Translations under genes and position numbers: made by a program
Source: UBA7332 sp051652645
Lineage (GTDB): Bacteria; Bacteroidota; Bacteroidia; Bacteroidales; UBA7332
DNA length: 64,000 bases
NCBI GenBank assembly: GCA_051652645.1
Contig: JBOFUP010000019.1
Span: forward strand, 1 to 64,000
Reading direction: 5' to 3'
Part shown: piece after piece, positions 17,597 to 26,285 of the stretch
Layout of the letters: each line of letters opens with the position of its first letter
How positions within the stretch are numbered: the stretch's first letter is position 1
The notes under the pieces: model-generated
What the model saw: only the letters and a program-made list of their open reading frames with translations
The model's database searches: none
What the model was told of the DNA's origin: nothing

Positions 17597-19045
17597 TCAA
17601 GAGTGACTCTTTAGAATATCTGAGAAAGAGGTTGTGAACCTCTCACCATATACTTGATAATACTCATCACAGAATTTATCATAGAAAATCTTGGCAGCTG
17701 AATGCCTTCCCGAACTAGTATAAGCCCTGCACTTGAGCGATAGAGCTTGCTCGTTAATACTCTCAAATTTGAACATCACATCTGCAATACCAATATAAAG
17801 ATCCGTAGCACTACTCTCCTTCATCGTTTCGGCATAAGCTAGAAACTTGTCAAATATATCATCCGAGACTGTTCCTCTGAGCTCATCGAGCCATTCATAT
17901 TGATGTTCAGGAAGTAGATTCCCCTCTGAGGTTATGGAGCACAGTAGCTCAATATTGGATCTAGAGAGAAGACCTGGTACCTTCAACGTTGTTCTATACT
18001 GAAGGTAATCGATGAAGGCATCATTGGATCTTATACTCCAATAGCCATCATCGCTCTTTATCTCAAACTCGCCAACCTCGGAAAGCAAATTACGCAGTTT
18101 CCCCAAGTTAACTGCTCTGTTATTTCTAGCACTAGCAACGCTCTTGTCCGCCCAAAGATAGGACTTCATCTTATCTGCTGATATACCCTTTTTATCTGAA
18201 TGAACTATCAACAGTGCGAGTAACTCCTTCAATATTGGAGAGAATTTCTTTGCTATATCCTCACCGTCCTTATTGTATATATGCATGCCGCCAAAGAGGT
18301 AAATTGCAGAAGTGGTTGGGAGTAGTGGTTTGTTTAGATAGATTGGGGAACTCAAGGATACCTCATTTATATCAGATTGTCCATCTTGCTTGCGCTTTCT
18401 ATGTCTGTTGTACATATATGCAAACACCAAGACATCCAATAATATTATTATCACATACCAGATTATGAAATCTACATTACGAGAATCTTGAAGTGCTTCG
18501 ACACGCAGATGTTCAATAGCTGGTGCTCTAAGATGAGAAATATTACCCAATGAAGGGAGAGTGTCGAGATGAATTGCAAATTTATAGCCATAATCAACTG
18601 AAAGACCTGCATTATCTATCTCAATTGTATCACTATCGTTGAGTTTGAGTTTTAAATTATCCCTTCTTATATCTAACTGAATATATATAGGTATTCTAGC
18701 AGACTCAAATATATCTGGGCTAACCATTATGGTCTCTTTACGTAGTCGCCAATTCTTACCATAAAATAAATTTACAACACCTCTATCCTTGTCGCTATCA
18801 ATCATCAATGAGAGATGACCCTTATTTGATGTTTCCCCTGAAAGTAGGTATATGGAGAAATCGGACGGTCTGGCAGGTTTTAAAAGGTTAAACCTCACAC
18901 TTATCCTATCATCATAGTAGGTAAACTTATCCTCGGAAAGGAAATCCTCAGGGCTAACACTCACTGTTATACGTTTTGATTCATTTCCAAACAGATTGAT
19001 AGATATAATTATGTGGAATAAAAGTGTAAGGGTATATTTATACAT
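17597..19045 (-). CDS. membrane-anchored SARP/BTAD-like transcription regulator
   Basis: This 482-residue protein combines an N-terminal signal segment (1-20), a beta-rich extracytoplasmic region of about 170 residues (some resemblance to a concanavalin-like fold), one membrane helix (about 192-212) and a basic stop-transfer sequence (NRHRKRKQ). A cytoplasmic winged helix follows (about 246-345) of the OmpR/SARP kind: AIYLFGGMHIYNKDG, FSPILKELLALLIVH, LWADKSVASARNNRAVNLGKLRNLL. The rest resembles a BTAD helical repeat domain (KCRAYTSSGRHSAAKIFYDKF). The layout suggests an outside signal controlling DNA binding without a kinase. Targets are unknown; the LRR-like gene and the glycosidase are its neighbours. 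Confidence 0.7.
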   Translation of the reverse strand: MYKYTLTLLFHIIISINLFGNESKRITVSVSPEDFLSEDKFTYYDDRISVRFNLLKPARPSDFSIYLLSGETSNKGHLSLMIDSDKDRGVVNLFYGKNWRLRKETIMVSPDIFESARIPIYIQLDIRRDNLKLKLNDSDTIEIDNAGLSVDYGYKFAIHLDTLPSLGNISHLRAPAIEHLRVEALQDSRNVDFIIWYVIIILLDVLVFAYMYNRHRKRKQDGQSDINEVSLSSPIYLNKPLLPTTSAIYLFGGMHIYNKDGEDIAKKFSPILKELLALLIVHSDKKGISADKMKSYLWADKSVASARNNRAVNLGKLRNLLSEVGEFEIKSDDGYWSIRSNDAFIDYLQYRTTLKVPGLLSRSNIELLCSITSEGNLLPEHQYEWLDELRGTVSDDIFDKFLAYAETMKESSATDLYIGIADVMFKFESINEQALSLKCRAYTSSGRHSAAKIFYDKFCDEYYQVYGERFTTSFSDILKSHS

Positions 19046-19138
19046 AGTGTAGTGTATTGTTTTCTATAAATAGTTTTGGTTTAGGCCAACTAGTAAAGCT
19101 GTTCTAAGGTAATAATCTTGAGTCATATCACTGAGGAG

Positions 19139-19170
19139 CAAAGTTATATATTTTCCAAAAGAGTACCCAA
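19139..19170 (-). promoter_or_regulatory. promoter of the SARP-like regulator gene
   Basis: On the minus strand, TTG (19168-19170), a 21-bp spacer and TAACTTTG (19139-19146) fit the Bacteroidota pattern. The leader would be about 90 nt. Confidence 0.5.
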
Positions 19171-19216
19171 TAGTAAATTACTACTATTTATTGAGAATCC
19201 TTAATGTATATCCCAA

Positions 19217-19268
19217 AAAGAATATTGGGCTAGATACTACTTATATAGCACCTAACCCAACATTCTTT
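19217..19268 (-). terminator. terminator after the phosphodiester glycosidase gene
   Basis: AAAGAATATTGGG (19217-19229) pairs with CCCAACATTCTTT (19256-19268) with one mismatch, just past the stop codon. Confidence 0.65.
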
Positions 19269-19281
19269 CAATTATGAAAAC

Positions 19282-21771
19282 CTAGTTCTTTATAAACTTC
19301 ATGCTCTTATAGCTATCGTAACTATTAATATGAAGTAAGTATGTACCATTAACTAGTTCTGAGACGCCAATTCTCTCGTGGTAGGTACCACCAGAGAATT
19401 GGCCTAACTCTACGATCTTCGAGAGTTTGCCTGTTAGAGTGTAGATATATAATGTAATCTCCGACTGCTTATAAACATCAAATTTAATAGACAACTCATC
19501 ACTCACAGGATTAGAAAGAAGTACCAATCCTTGAACATTAGGTCTTGAGGGTATAGATACCTCTTGATTATCCTCACCATACTTTGCCTTCATATCGTGC
19601 CACAAGATGTTATACGCACCATTACTCATGGCTGTATCATCTAACATAAAGTAGAGCTTCTCGAAACTAAGAGGATATTCATCAAACCCTAGCTTCTCGC
19701 CATTAGGGTTTAGAAGTGGTATTCTCAACGTTGTTGTCTCAACTCCTTTTGGTATATCGATATTATAGCTCCATGCTCTTGACTCTTTTTGGTTACTAAG
19801 ATGAATAAGCAGACTCTTTGTAGCAATTCCTCCTGGGTTGAGAGTCAAAAGAAGCGTGTCTGGCTGACCTTGAAGCTCAATTGTCTTTGACAAAGAGAGA
19901 TTCGATGCTCTAGCTTTTGTAAAATCAAAACTCATAGCCCCTCCACAAGACCACTCTTGGGGTAATCCTTTCTCTGAGATCATCAAATTCTTTAAATTAG
20001 ACGTACTTGAGAAGGCAAATGAGGAGTGATCGGTAAAATCTTCAACTAGATGAATACCCTCTAGCTTCTCTACTCGAACCTCAATCTCATCTACCAATCC
20101 CTGAAGGTTAGCCATCAATTTTGTTCTTCCATTCTTCAAACCAGTTATAACTCCATTATCTATACTGCAAATTGTTGGATCGTCCACACTCCACTCTATA
20201 GCTTGACCGTCTAGCTCAAAACTCTTCTTATTATATAACCCAACAATAGAAAGAGGATGAGGATCTTTTCCTACAATCACATTACGTGTCTCAATGAAAA
20301 AGCTATCAGGAGTCTCAATTCTGACATCCAACTCCTTAACAATAGAACCGAAAGAGGCTATTATCTTATCATTCTTATCTCCTCTTAGAGCTACGTAACT
20401 ACCACCATCTATAAACCCAACATCTGGAATATTATTTGATAGAGTTACACCCTGAATACTCTTATCAATAAGATCACCATATTGGTTATAACCAAATATT
20501 GGCAGCAAGCTCTTTGCCCCAGCTATTGTTCTTATTATTGTTTGGTTAAAAGAGATCTCACTTATTGTTTCATCAGTGGGTGCAATAGATATAGCATGAA
20601 AACTATCCATTACAACTCGCTCACTACCATCTGATGGGACATTCATCGTCTTATCGTTGACGACCATTGTTGTTGAGCCCCCACTATCGAAATTAACCAC
20701 ATCCCATGCTCCATCAGCAACCATATATCCAGCAATATCCAAACAAGAAGTGCCTACGCTTCGAGAGCTTCTACCATCAACAGCAAAAAGGTAGACGGTT
20801 TTTCCATCCTTTGATACACCAGCCATTGTGTGAGGAGCAACCTCCTTCTCCCTACCACCTTCAAAATCGTTGTATTCACCTTCATGGAAATGCCCATCAC
20901 GAACTATACTTGGATAACTATGAAGCGCTTGCAAGATGTTAGGACCAGGTGTACCAAAGCGTGACTCCACCAACTTTTGATCTATATGAATGGTGTCACC
21001 AACTAACACCAACTCCTTAGCTAAATTTGCTTTTGTGGATTGAAAGAAAAGAACATACTCACTTTCAGAAGTCTGAAGAGGGGAATCGCTAACCTGTGTA
21101 ACAAGGCAATTAACAGCTTCTCCGTTTATGGTGAACACACTTTGTGGTTCAATCTTAACATAAAACCCCTCCTTCTCTAACGTCAAACTATTATACTTAT
21201 TGTATAGGAAACATTGCTCACTCCCCGGACCACTATAACCCGAATTAAAGAAGTCAATCTTCATTCTACTCTTATCAGCAAAAATAACCTCTGATTCTTG
21301 TCTAGGTGCAATAACGTATGCTCTCTTCTGCTTATCAATAACAAGGGCGGACCTACCCCAGCCTCCTCCATGCATTATCTCTCCATTTCGTGCATTCATA
21401 CCTATACAATTATGATTGGTTGTAAAGTCATAGAAGTCATGATTCACAGCTGCATATACCATATGGCCTTGATGACTATTGCTTCTGCTCTGAGAGAGAG
21501 TTGTCTGGCGAGTTCTGTCAGGAACACGATTATTAGATTGATACTGCTCCATTCGGTTATAGGGATTATTCAAATCAACCTTGGTTATATATACATGAAG
21601 TGGCTTACTCGGAAAGTGTATGTGAGTATAATAACTCCCTGGTCCAACTTGATAATGTGCTAGTGTATCTGGCTCTCCCCAATTAGGTAGTTGTGGTACT
21701 TCGGATAGTGCTGTCGTACTTGCAAAAAGCACTAAAGCAGCTATCGTTATATCCCTAGATATGATTTTCAT
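19282..21771 (-). CDS. secreted phosphodiester glycosidase (NAGPA domain) with a T9SS-like C-terminus
   Basis: This 829-residue protein has a signal peptide (about 1-23). The domain seen in human N-acetylglucosamine-1-phosphodiester alpha-N-acetylglucosaminidase follows: VYAAVNHDFYDF near 105, MNARNGEIMHGGGWGRSALVI, TMAGVSKDGKTVYLFAVDGR, and the signature NFDSGGSTTMVV near 360. A Big_2-like immunoglobulin region follows (SVDDPTICSIDNGVITGLKNGRTKL). The last 75 residues (LLSNPVSDELSIKF, ITLYIYTLTGKL, NGTYLLHINSYDSYKSMKFIK) look like a type A T9SS sorting signal. It probably cleaves a sugar-phosphodiester bond at the cell surface; the natural substrate is unknown. Confidence 0.85.
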   Translation of the reverse strand: MKIISRDITIAALVLFASTTALSEVPQLPNWGEPDTLAHYQVGPGSYYTHIHFPSKPLHVYITKVDLNNPYNRMEQYQSNNRVPDRTRQTTLSQSRSNSHQGHMVYAAVNHDFYDFTTNHNCIGMNARNGEIMHGGGWGRSALVIDKQKRAYVIAPRQESEVIFADKSRMKIDFFNSGYSGPGSEQCFLYNKYNSLTLEKEGFYVKIEPQSVFTINGEAVNCLVTQVSDSPLQTSESEYVLFFQSTKANLAKELVLVGDTIHIDQKLVESRFGTPGPNILQALHSYPSIVRDGHFHEGEYNDFEGGREKEVAPHTMAGVSKDGKTVYLFAVDGRSSRSVGTSCLDIAGYMVADGAWDVVNFDSGGSTTMVVNDKTMNVPSDGSERVVMDSFHAISIAPTDETISEISFNQTIIRTIAGAKSLLPIFGYNQYGDLIDKSIQGVTLSNNIPDVGFIDGGSYVALRGDKNDKIIASFGSIVKELDVRIETPDSFFIETRNVIVGKDPHPLSIVGLYNKKSFELDGQAIEWSVDDPTICSIDNGVITGLKNGRTKLMANLQGLVDEIEVRVEKLEGIHLVEDFTDHSSFAFSSTSNLKNLMISEKGLPQEWSCGGAMSFDFTKARASNLSLSKTIELQGQPDTLLLTLNPGGIATKSLLIHLSNQKESRAWSYNIDIPKGVETTTLRIPLLNPNGEKLGFDEYPLSFEKLYFMLDDTAMSNGAYNILWHDMKAKYGEDNQEVSIPSRPNVQGLVLLSNPVSDELSIKFDVYKQSEITLYIYTLTGKLSKIVELGQFSGGTYHERIGVSELVNGTYLLHINSYDSYKSMKFIKN

Positions 21772-22226
21772 TGTAGTATTGTTTTATAATTAATAGAGTA
21801 TATGAATAGGTAGAAAACTCAAATATATGCTACAATATGTTAGATATGACTAAACAATAAGTATATATGCACTAATAATACTTATTTAACAAACTAGGCT
21901 GATTTACAAGAGATTCTCTTGTAAATATTTGTACTCATATGTAATATATCAATAACAGAGGTGTATTTAATAAAGTATTATATTCAAACTAACTATTACG
22001 AATAATCAAACTATATCCTTGACTTGTAGCAACTCAAAAGGTTCGTACATAATTTAAATCTACTAATATACACCATCGCAACTTACTTACTATAATATCT
22101 AAGAGAATAGAACTAACGGGTAGATTCGATGTGATAATTAAATAGAAAAATCCCCTTATATCAGGGAGTCATTACAACTCTCCAATATAAGGGGAAATAT
22201 TTCAAACTGTTGTTATATGGCTTCAA
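21772..22226. other. gene-free interval between DUF4861 and glycosidase genes
   Basis: No coding region was recognised in these 455 bases. The stretch holds a possible -7 box for the glycosidase gene (minus strand TATATTTG at 21820-21827, no clear -33 box) and the terminator of the kdu operon at the far end. The rest is AT-rich with no structure that I could support. Confidence 0.5.
22152..22194 (-). terminator. terminator of the kduI-kduD-DUF4861 operon
   Basis: CCCCTTATAT (22152-22161) pairs with ATATAAGGGG (22185-22194). An inner GGAGT/ACTC stem extends it, and a T run follows on the minus strand. Confidence 0.8.
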
Positions 22227-23354
22227 TTACTTTATAGAAACAGAAATAGGAGATCTAAGCTCTTTGCTATATCTAGATAGATAATCAATCCACTCTTGAA
22301 AAGAGTGGAATCCCCATCTACTCCAGCCAAAGCCAAAGTAATAAGTAGCTGTAGCTCCTGCTTCGACAGGGGTCGTAGCAAGAAGGTGCCCGTTCATAAC
22401 ACCTGCTTGTTTGAAAAAGCTCGGAGATACCAAACCAAGATATGTTGTACCCCATTCTTGAGTAGGCACATCTTGTTGAGCCACAAAGAAGTGATTATTG
22501 TCAACATATACAGAGTCACCCTCAGGACGCTTAGCTAGTCCTGCTGCTATGTCCATAGCCTTAGCTCCTTTATAGCTAACTTCCATCTTAGCCAGCTGTG
22601 AACCAGCATCAATGGATACTCTTCTTATCTCCACCACAGAGTCACCCTGAACAAAAAGGTTGTTGTAGGTTAGTTCAAATGTGGTTCTAAGTGGTCCATT
22701 ATCTAGTACTTTATAAGATGCGAAGTTCTCACCCAAAATTAGCGATCCATCAACGAAAGGAGCAGAAGCCCCAGCTCCTAGAGTACGCCCTACTTTGTAG
22801 TAGTCACAACCATCACCATAGTCATTGTGATAATCCTTTCCTTCAACCTCTTGGCGATAGTACCACTTATCAATAATAAGAGAATCGCCCCTCTTTGTCC
22901 AAGCATCAAAGCCATTGCTAGGTCCATCTATAGGCTTGAGAGCAGGCCCGTAAGCACGAAATGCCACTCTATCATTCTCCCAAGCGAAGTCATCCTTGCG
23001 CTCTGGGACAAAACGAGCAAAGGTCTTTGCAGTGAATGCCTCAGGTGTTCCAGCTTTGAGAGTAAAGCTTTGAGTTTGAGCTGAATCTAGTGATGTTTGG
23101 AATATTAGTTTGGTAGGTGTTTCATTCCCCTCAGTAACTAACTGATAAGGAAGCTGTTTACCTCTATTATCTAATACAACAAGTTTTCCTCCATCAGGCA
23201 AATTGATTCTGCTTTTAATGCTATCCCAATCGATCTCAACTGTTTGGTGTTCTCTTGCGAAAGGAGCATTGTTGGATACAGAGATCTCAATGCCTTTCTC
23301 TGTACACGATGCAAGGATAAGAGCTGCAGAGAATATCGTTGCTAGCTTTCTCAT
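22227..23354 (-). CDS. DUF4861 lipoprotein of the uronate operon
   Basis: The 375-residue protein has a lipoprotein signal with the cysteine near residue 16 (ALILASCTEKG). The rest fits DUF4861: WENDRVAFRAYGPALKP, the tryptophan- and tyrosine-rich DKWYYRQ...YHNDYGDGCDYYKVGRTLGAG, and AKMEVSYKGAKAMDIAAGLAKR. Family members occur with pectin or other uronate-polysaccharide genes, but I know of no settled activity for this one. It starts 8 bases after kduD, so it is co-transcribed. It is probably a periplasmic carbohydrate-active enzyme or binding protein feeding unsaturated uronates to KduI and KduD. Confidence 0.75.
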   Translation of the reverse strand: MRKLATIFSAALILASCTEKGIEISVSNNAPFAREHQTVEIDWDSIKSRINLPDGGKLVVLDNRGKQLPYQLVTEGNETPTKLIFQTSLDSAQTQSFTLKAGTPEAFTAKTFARFVPERKDDFAWENDRVAFRAYGPALKPIDGPSNGFDAWTKRGDSLIIDKWYYRQEVEGKDYHNDYGDGCDYYKVGRTLGAGASAPFVDGSLILGENFASYKVLDNGPLRTTFELTYNNLFVQGDSVVEIRRVSIDAGSQLAKMEVSYKGAKAMDIAAGLAKRPEGDSVYVDNNHFFVAQQDVPTQEWGTTYLGLVSPSFFKQAGVMNGHLLATTPVEAGATATYYFGFGWSRWGFHSFQEWIDYLSRYSKELRSPISVSIK

Positions 23355-23362
23355 TATGCTGA

Positions 23363-24148
23363 TTATTTAGGTTGTTTTCCAATGTAAGCCAATATACCAC
23401 CATCAACGTATAGGATGTGACCATTTACGAAGTTAGAAGCCTCTGAAGCAAGGAAGATAGCTGGTCCTTGAAGATCAGCTGGTACACCCCAACGAGCCGC
23501 AGGAGTTCTTCCTATGATGAATGTATTGAATGGATGACCTTCCTCACGAAGAGGTGCCGTCTGTGGTGTAGCGATATATCCTGGTCCTATTCCATTAACC
23601 TGAATATTATGTTCTGCCCATTCGCAAGCTAGGTTCTTAGTCAACATTTTAAGACCACCTTTTGCTGCAGCATAGGCAGATACAGTTTCGCGTCCAAGCT
23701 CAGACATCATAGAACAGATATTGATTATCTTACCACCACCCTTTGCAATCATACCTTTTGCAACAGCTTTTGACATGATGAAAGGACCGTTTAAGTCTAT
23801 ATCTATTACTTGACGGAAATCAGCAGCACTCATCTCTATAGCTGGGATGCGCTTGATGATTCCAGCATTGTTTACCAAGATGTCTATCACACCAACCTCT
23901 TGAGCTATTTGAGCTATTGCAGCATCTACAGCCTGCTCGTTGGTAACATCAAAAACATATCCCTTTGCGTCAATACCTTTAGCTTTATACTCTGCCTCAG
24001 CTGCACGGACAGTCTCTTCTTTGAGGTCGTTAAATACGATTCTAGCACCCGCAGAAGCAAGAGCTTCAGCAAGAGCCATACCTATACCATATGATGCGCC
24101 TGTAACAAGGGCAATTTTTCCCTCAAGTGAAAATGGCTGGAAATTCAT
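23363..24148 (-). CDS. kduD: 2-dehydro-3-deoxy-D-gluconate 5-dehydrogenase
   Basis: KduD is a short-chain dehydrogenase that reduces 2,5-diketo-3-deoxygluconate to 2-keto-3-deoxygluconate, using NADH, in uronate breakdown. The Rossmann motif TGASYGIG is at 16-23, NNAG at 93-96 and the catalytic pair Y159 and K163 in YAAAK. The 261-residue length fits. General SDR similarity alone would not fix the substrate, but the adjacent kduI gene, 56 bases upstream, makes the assignment strong. No kdgK or kdgA gene is present in the window to finish the pathway. Confidence 0.9.
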   Translation of the reverse strand: MNFQPFSLEGKIALVTGASYGIGMALAEALASAGARIVFNDLKEETVRAAEAEYKAKGIDAKGYVFDVTNEQAVDAAIAQIAQEVGVIDILVNNAGIIKRIPAIEMSAADFRQVIDIDLNGPFIMSKAVAKGMIAKGGGKIINICSMMSELGRETVSAYAAAKGGLKMLTKNLACEWAEHNIQVNGIGPGYIATPQTAPLREEGHPFNTFIIGRTPAARWGVPADLQGPAIFLASEASNFVNGHILYVDGGILAYIGKQPK

Positions 24149-24204
24149 ATCTTATACTTTTTTTGTTTGTTGAATAAATTGATTAGCCTCTCTGTGCTTA
24201 GAGA

Positions 24205-25050
24205 TTAACGAAGTTCAGTATGCTTGTAGAAGTCTTGATCGCCGTAGTCAAGATTCTCTCCTCCCATACCCCAAATGAAAGTATAGTTTGAAGTAGCTGC
24301 TGCTGAGTGTATAGACCACTCTGGAGATAGTACAGCTTGGTCATTATTCATCCATATATGACGTGTCTCTGTAGGTTCGCCCATGAAATGACACACGGCT
24401 TGACCCTCTGGAACTTCAAAATAGAAGTATGCTTCCATACGACGGCTGTGAGTGTGTGCTGGCATTGTGTTCCAAACAGACCCAGCCTTAAGCTCAGTCA
24501 TACCCATCTGAAGTTGACAAGTCTCAACCACTTCACGAACAATCATCTTGTTGATGCAACGGTGATTAGAAGTTTCAAGAGCTCCAAGTTCCATAACAAG
24601 TGCATCAGATTTTGTTATCTTCTTGTCTGCACATGTCTTGTGTGCAGGAGCCGAGTTGAAGTAGAACTTAGCCGGATTGCTTGCATCAAGGCTTTCAAAT
24701 GTCACTTCTCTATCGCCTGCACCTAAGTATAGTGCCTCTTTATAGTTTAGATCATAGCTTTGACCACCAACAACAACACGACCAGCTCCTTGACCTACGT
24801 TAAAGATACCAAGTTCACGACGGTGAAGGAAGTTAGGCGCTTTTAGTGGGTCAATAGAATCCAGAGTCAACACCTCATTAGATGGCATTGCTCCGCCTAC
24901 TATCATACGGTCGTAAAGAGAGTAGACCATGTTTACTTCGTTTGAAGTGAATAGGTTCTCAATAAGATGTTCTTTTCTTAAACGTGCTGTGTCGTACGAT
25001 TTTGCATCTTGTGGATGTGATGCGTAGCGGATTTCATAGTTTGTTTTCAT
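24205..25050 (-). CDS. kduI: 5-dehydro-4-deoxy-D-glucuronate isomerase
   Basis: KduI isomerises 5-keto-4-deoxyuronate, the product of unsaturated uronide hydrolysis, to 2,5-diketo-3-deoxygluconate in the cytoplasm. The cupin metal ligands are visible as H199, H201 and E206 in PAHTHSRRME and H248 in SIHSAAA. The 281-residue length and the start MKTNYEIRYASHPQDAKSYDTARLR are typical of the family. It is first in the kduI-kduD-DUF4861 unit and has a well-formed promoter with a LacI-type operator over its transcription start. Confidence 0.95.
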   Translation of the reverse strand: MKTNYEIRYASHPQDAKSYDTARLRKEHLIENLFTSNEVNMVYSLYDRMIVGGAMPSNEVLTLDSIDPLKAPNFLHRRELGIFNVGQGAGRVVVGGQSYDLNYKEALYLGAGDREVTFESLDASNPAKFYFNSAPAHKTCADKKITKSDALVMELGALETSNHRCINKMIVREVVETCQLQMGMTELKAGSVWNTMPAHTHSRRMEAYFYFEVPEGQAVCHFMGEPTETRHIWMNNDQAVLSPEWSIHSAAATSNYTFIWGMGGENLDYGDQDFYKHTELR

Positions 25051-25098
25051 AACTCAAAGAGTGTTTATGTAAATTGTTTATACTGTTTATATCAAATA

Positions 25099-25131
25099 AA
25101 ACGTTCACAAAGCGCGGTGAACAAACGTTTG
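25099..25131 (-). promoter_or_regulatory. LacI-family operator pair at the kduI promoter
   Basis: CAAACGTTTG (25122-25131) is a perfect palindrome with the central CG typical of LacI-family operators, and a second half-like site AAACGTT lies at 25099-25105. The CG centres are 24 bp apart. The first site sits immediately after the -7 box, over the expected transcription start. The LacI-type gene next door is the likely binder. Confidence 0.6.
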
Positions 25132-25133
25132 CA

Positions 25134-25164
25134 CAAAAGTAGAAAATAAAAGAAACTAAACAAA
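25134..25164 (-). promoter_or_regulatory. kduI operon promoter
   Basis: On the minus strand, TTTG (25161-25164), a 19-bp spacer and TACTTTTG (25134-25141) match the Bacteroidota consensus completely. Confidence 0.8.
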
Positions 25165-25222
25165 TGATAGGTTGAAATATCGATTGAAATAGTTTCTATA
25201 AGGTGCATTTTAGCTATTGTTT

Positions 25223-26254
25223 TCACCCTTTTTTGAGTGAGGACCCACGGATGACCAACCTAGGAGATAGTTTTATATGATGTGCCACCCTCTCTTGAGT
25301 TGGTTGTTCCATCTGTTGGAAGAGTATCTCAGCAGCACGACTACCCATCTCTTTACTAAAAAGGTCAACCGAAGTTAATCCAGGTTCAGAAAAGTCATCG
25401 AAGGTTTCGTTAGCAAAACCTACAATTGCGATATCTTGAGGAATATTATATCCTGATTTTTTGAAGTTCAACATCATTCCCATTGCCGAAAAGTCACCAG
25501 CAGAATATACAGCATCTGGTTTATTTTCAAGCTCCATATAGTATTTAGCGGCTCTTTCTCCAGTACCAAAGGTTATGGAGTTAGGTACAATCCACTCCTC
25601 AATTACAGGCAAATCGTTATCGATAAGAGCTTGCTTATAACCATTTAATCTATTTCTATATACACTCAGGGTTTGTGGTCCAGCAAGATGACCAATTCTT
25701 TTACATCCTTGCTGAATCAAGTGAGTAACCGCTTGGTATGCCCCTTGAAAATTATCAACTTCCACTTTACTCACTGGAAGCTCCTCGGGAATGCGGTCAA
25801 AAAACACCAGAGGAATCCCCTTGTTAATGAAATGATCGAAGTGCTTATAGTCTGTTGTCTCTGCTGCAAGGGAAACAGCAATAGCGTCTACCTTCTTGGC
25901 TTGTATGGCCTTAATAATAGCCTTCTCTTTGTTATAGCTCTCGTTAGACTGTGATATAATAACATTATAACCCTTATCGAAAGCAATGCTCTCTATACCA
26001 CCAATGCAGCTAGCAAAGAACTTACGGTCAATACGTGGAACAACCACAGCAAGCACAAAGCTCTTTCCCGTACGCAGCTGGTGAGCAGCAGAGTCGGGGT
26101 GGAAATTAAGTCTCTCGGCTAGCTCTCTAACAGCCTTCTTAGTCTTCTCGCTTATGCGAGGGTGATCTTGAAGAGCTCTAGAGATAGTAGATGGGGTTGT
26201 GTTCAGCTCCTTGGCTAAGTCACTAATTGTTATATTCTGTTTCTTTTGAATCAC
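25223..26254 (-). CDS. LacI-family transcription regulator
   Basis: The 343-residue protein has an N-terminal helix-turn-helix, ITISDLAKELNTTPSTISRAL, followed by the hinge region RLNFHPDSAAHQLRTG. A periplasmic-binding-protein-like sensor domain then runs to the end (SFVLAVVVPRIDRKFFASCIGGIE, GAYQAVTHLIQQGCKRIGHLAG, DIAIVGFANE). It lies just upstream of kduI in the same direction and most likely represses that operon, with an uronate-derived intermediate as inducer. The 31-base gap behind lptB, with no terminator seen, means some lptB transcripts may read through into it. Confidence 0.9.
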   Translation of the reverse strand: MIQKKQNITISDLAKELNTTPSTISRALQDHPRISEKTKKAVRELAERLNFHPDSAAHQLRTGKSFVLAVVVPRIDRKFFASCIGGIESIAFDKGYNVIISQSNESYNKEKAIIKAIQAKKVDAIAVSLAAETTDYKHFDHFINKGIPLVFFDRIPEELPVSKVEVDNFQGAYQAVTHLIQQGCKRIGHLAGPQTLSVYRNRLNGYKQALIDNDLPVIEEWIVPNSITFGTGERAAKYYMELENKPDAVYSAGDFSAMGMMLNFKKSGYNIPQDIAIVGFANETFDDFSEPGLTSVDLFSKEMGSRAAEILFQQMEQPTQERVAHHIKLSPRLVIRGSSLKKG

Positions 26255-26285
26255 TCGCTATTTGGTTATTTATAAGTATGAAAAA

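Noticed and set aside
22227..26254. complete polysaccharide utilisation locus
   Set aside because: There is no SusC/SusD pair, polysaccharide lyase or hydrolase next to the kdu genes, so only a small catabolic operon is supported.
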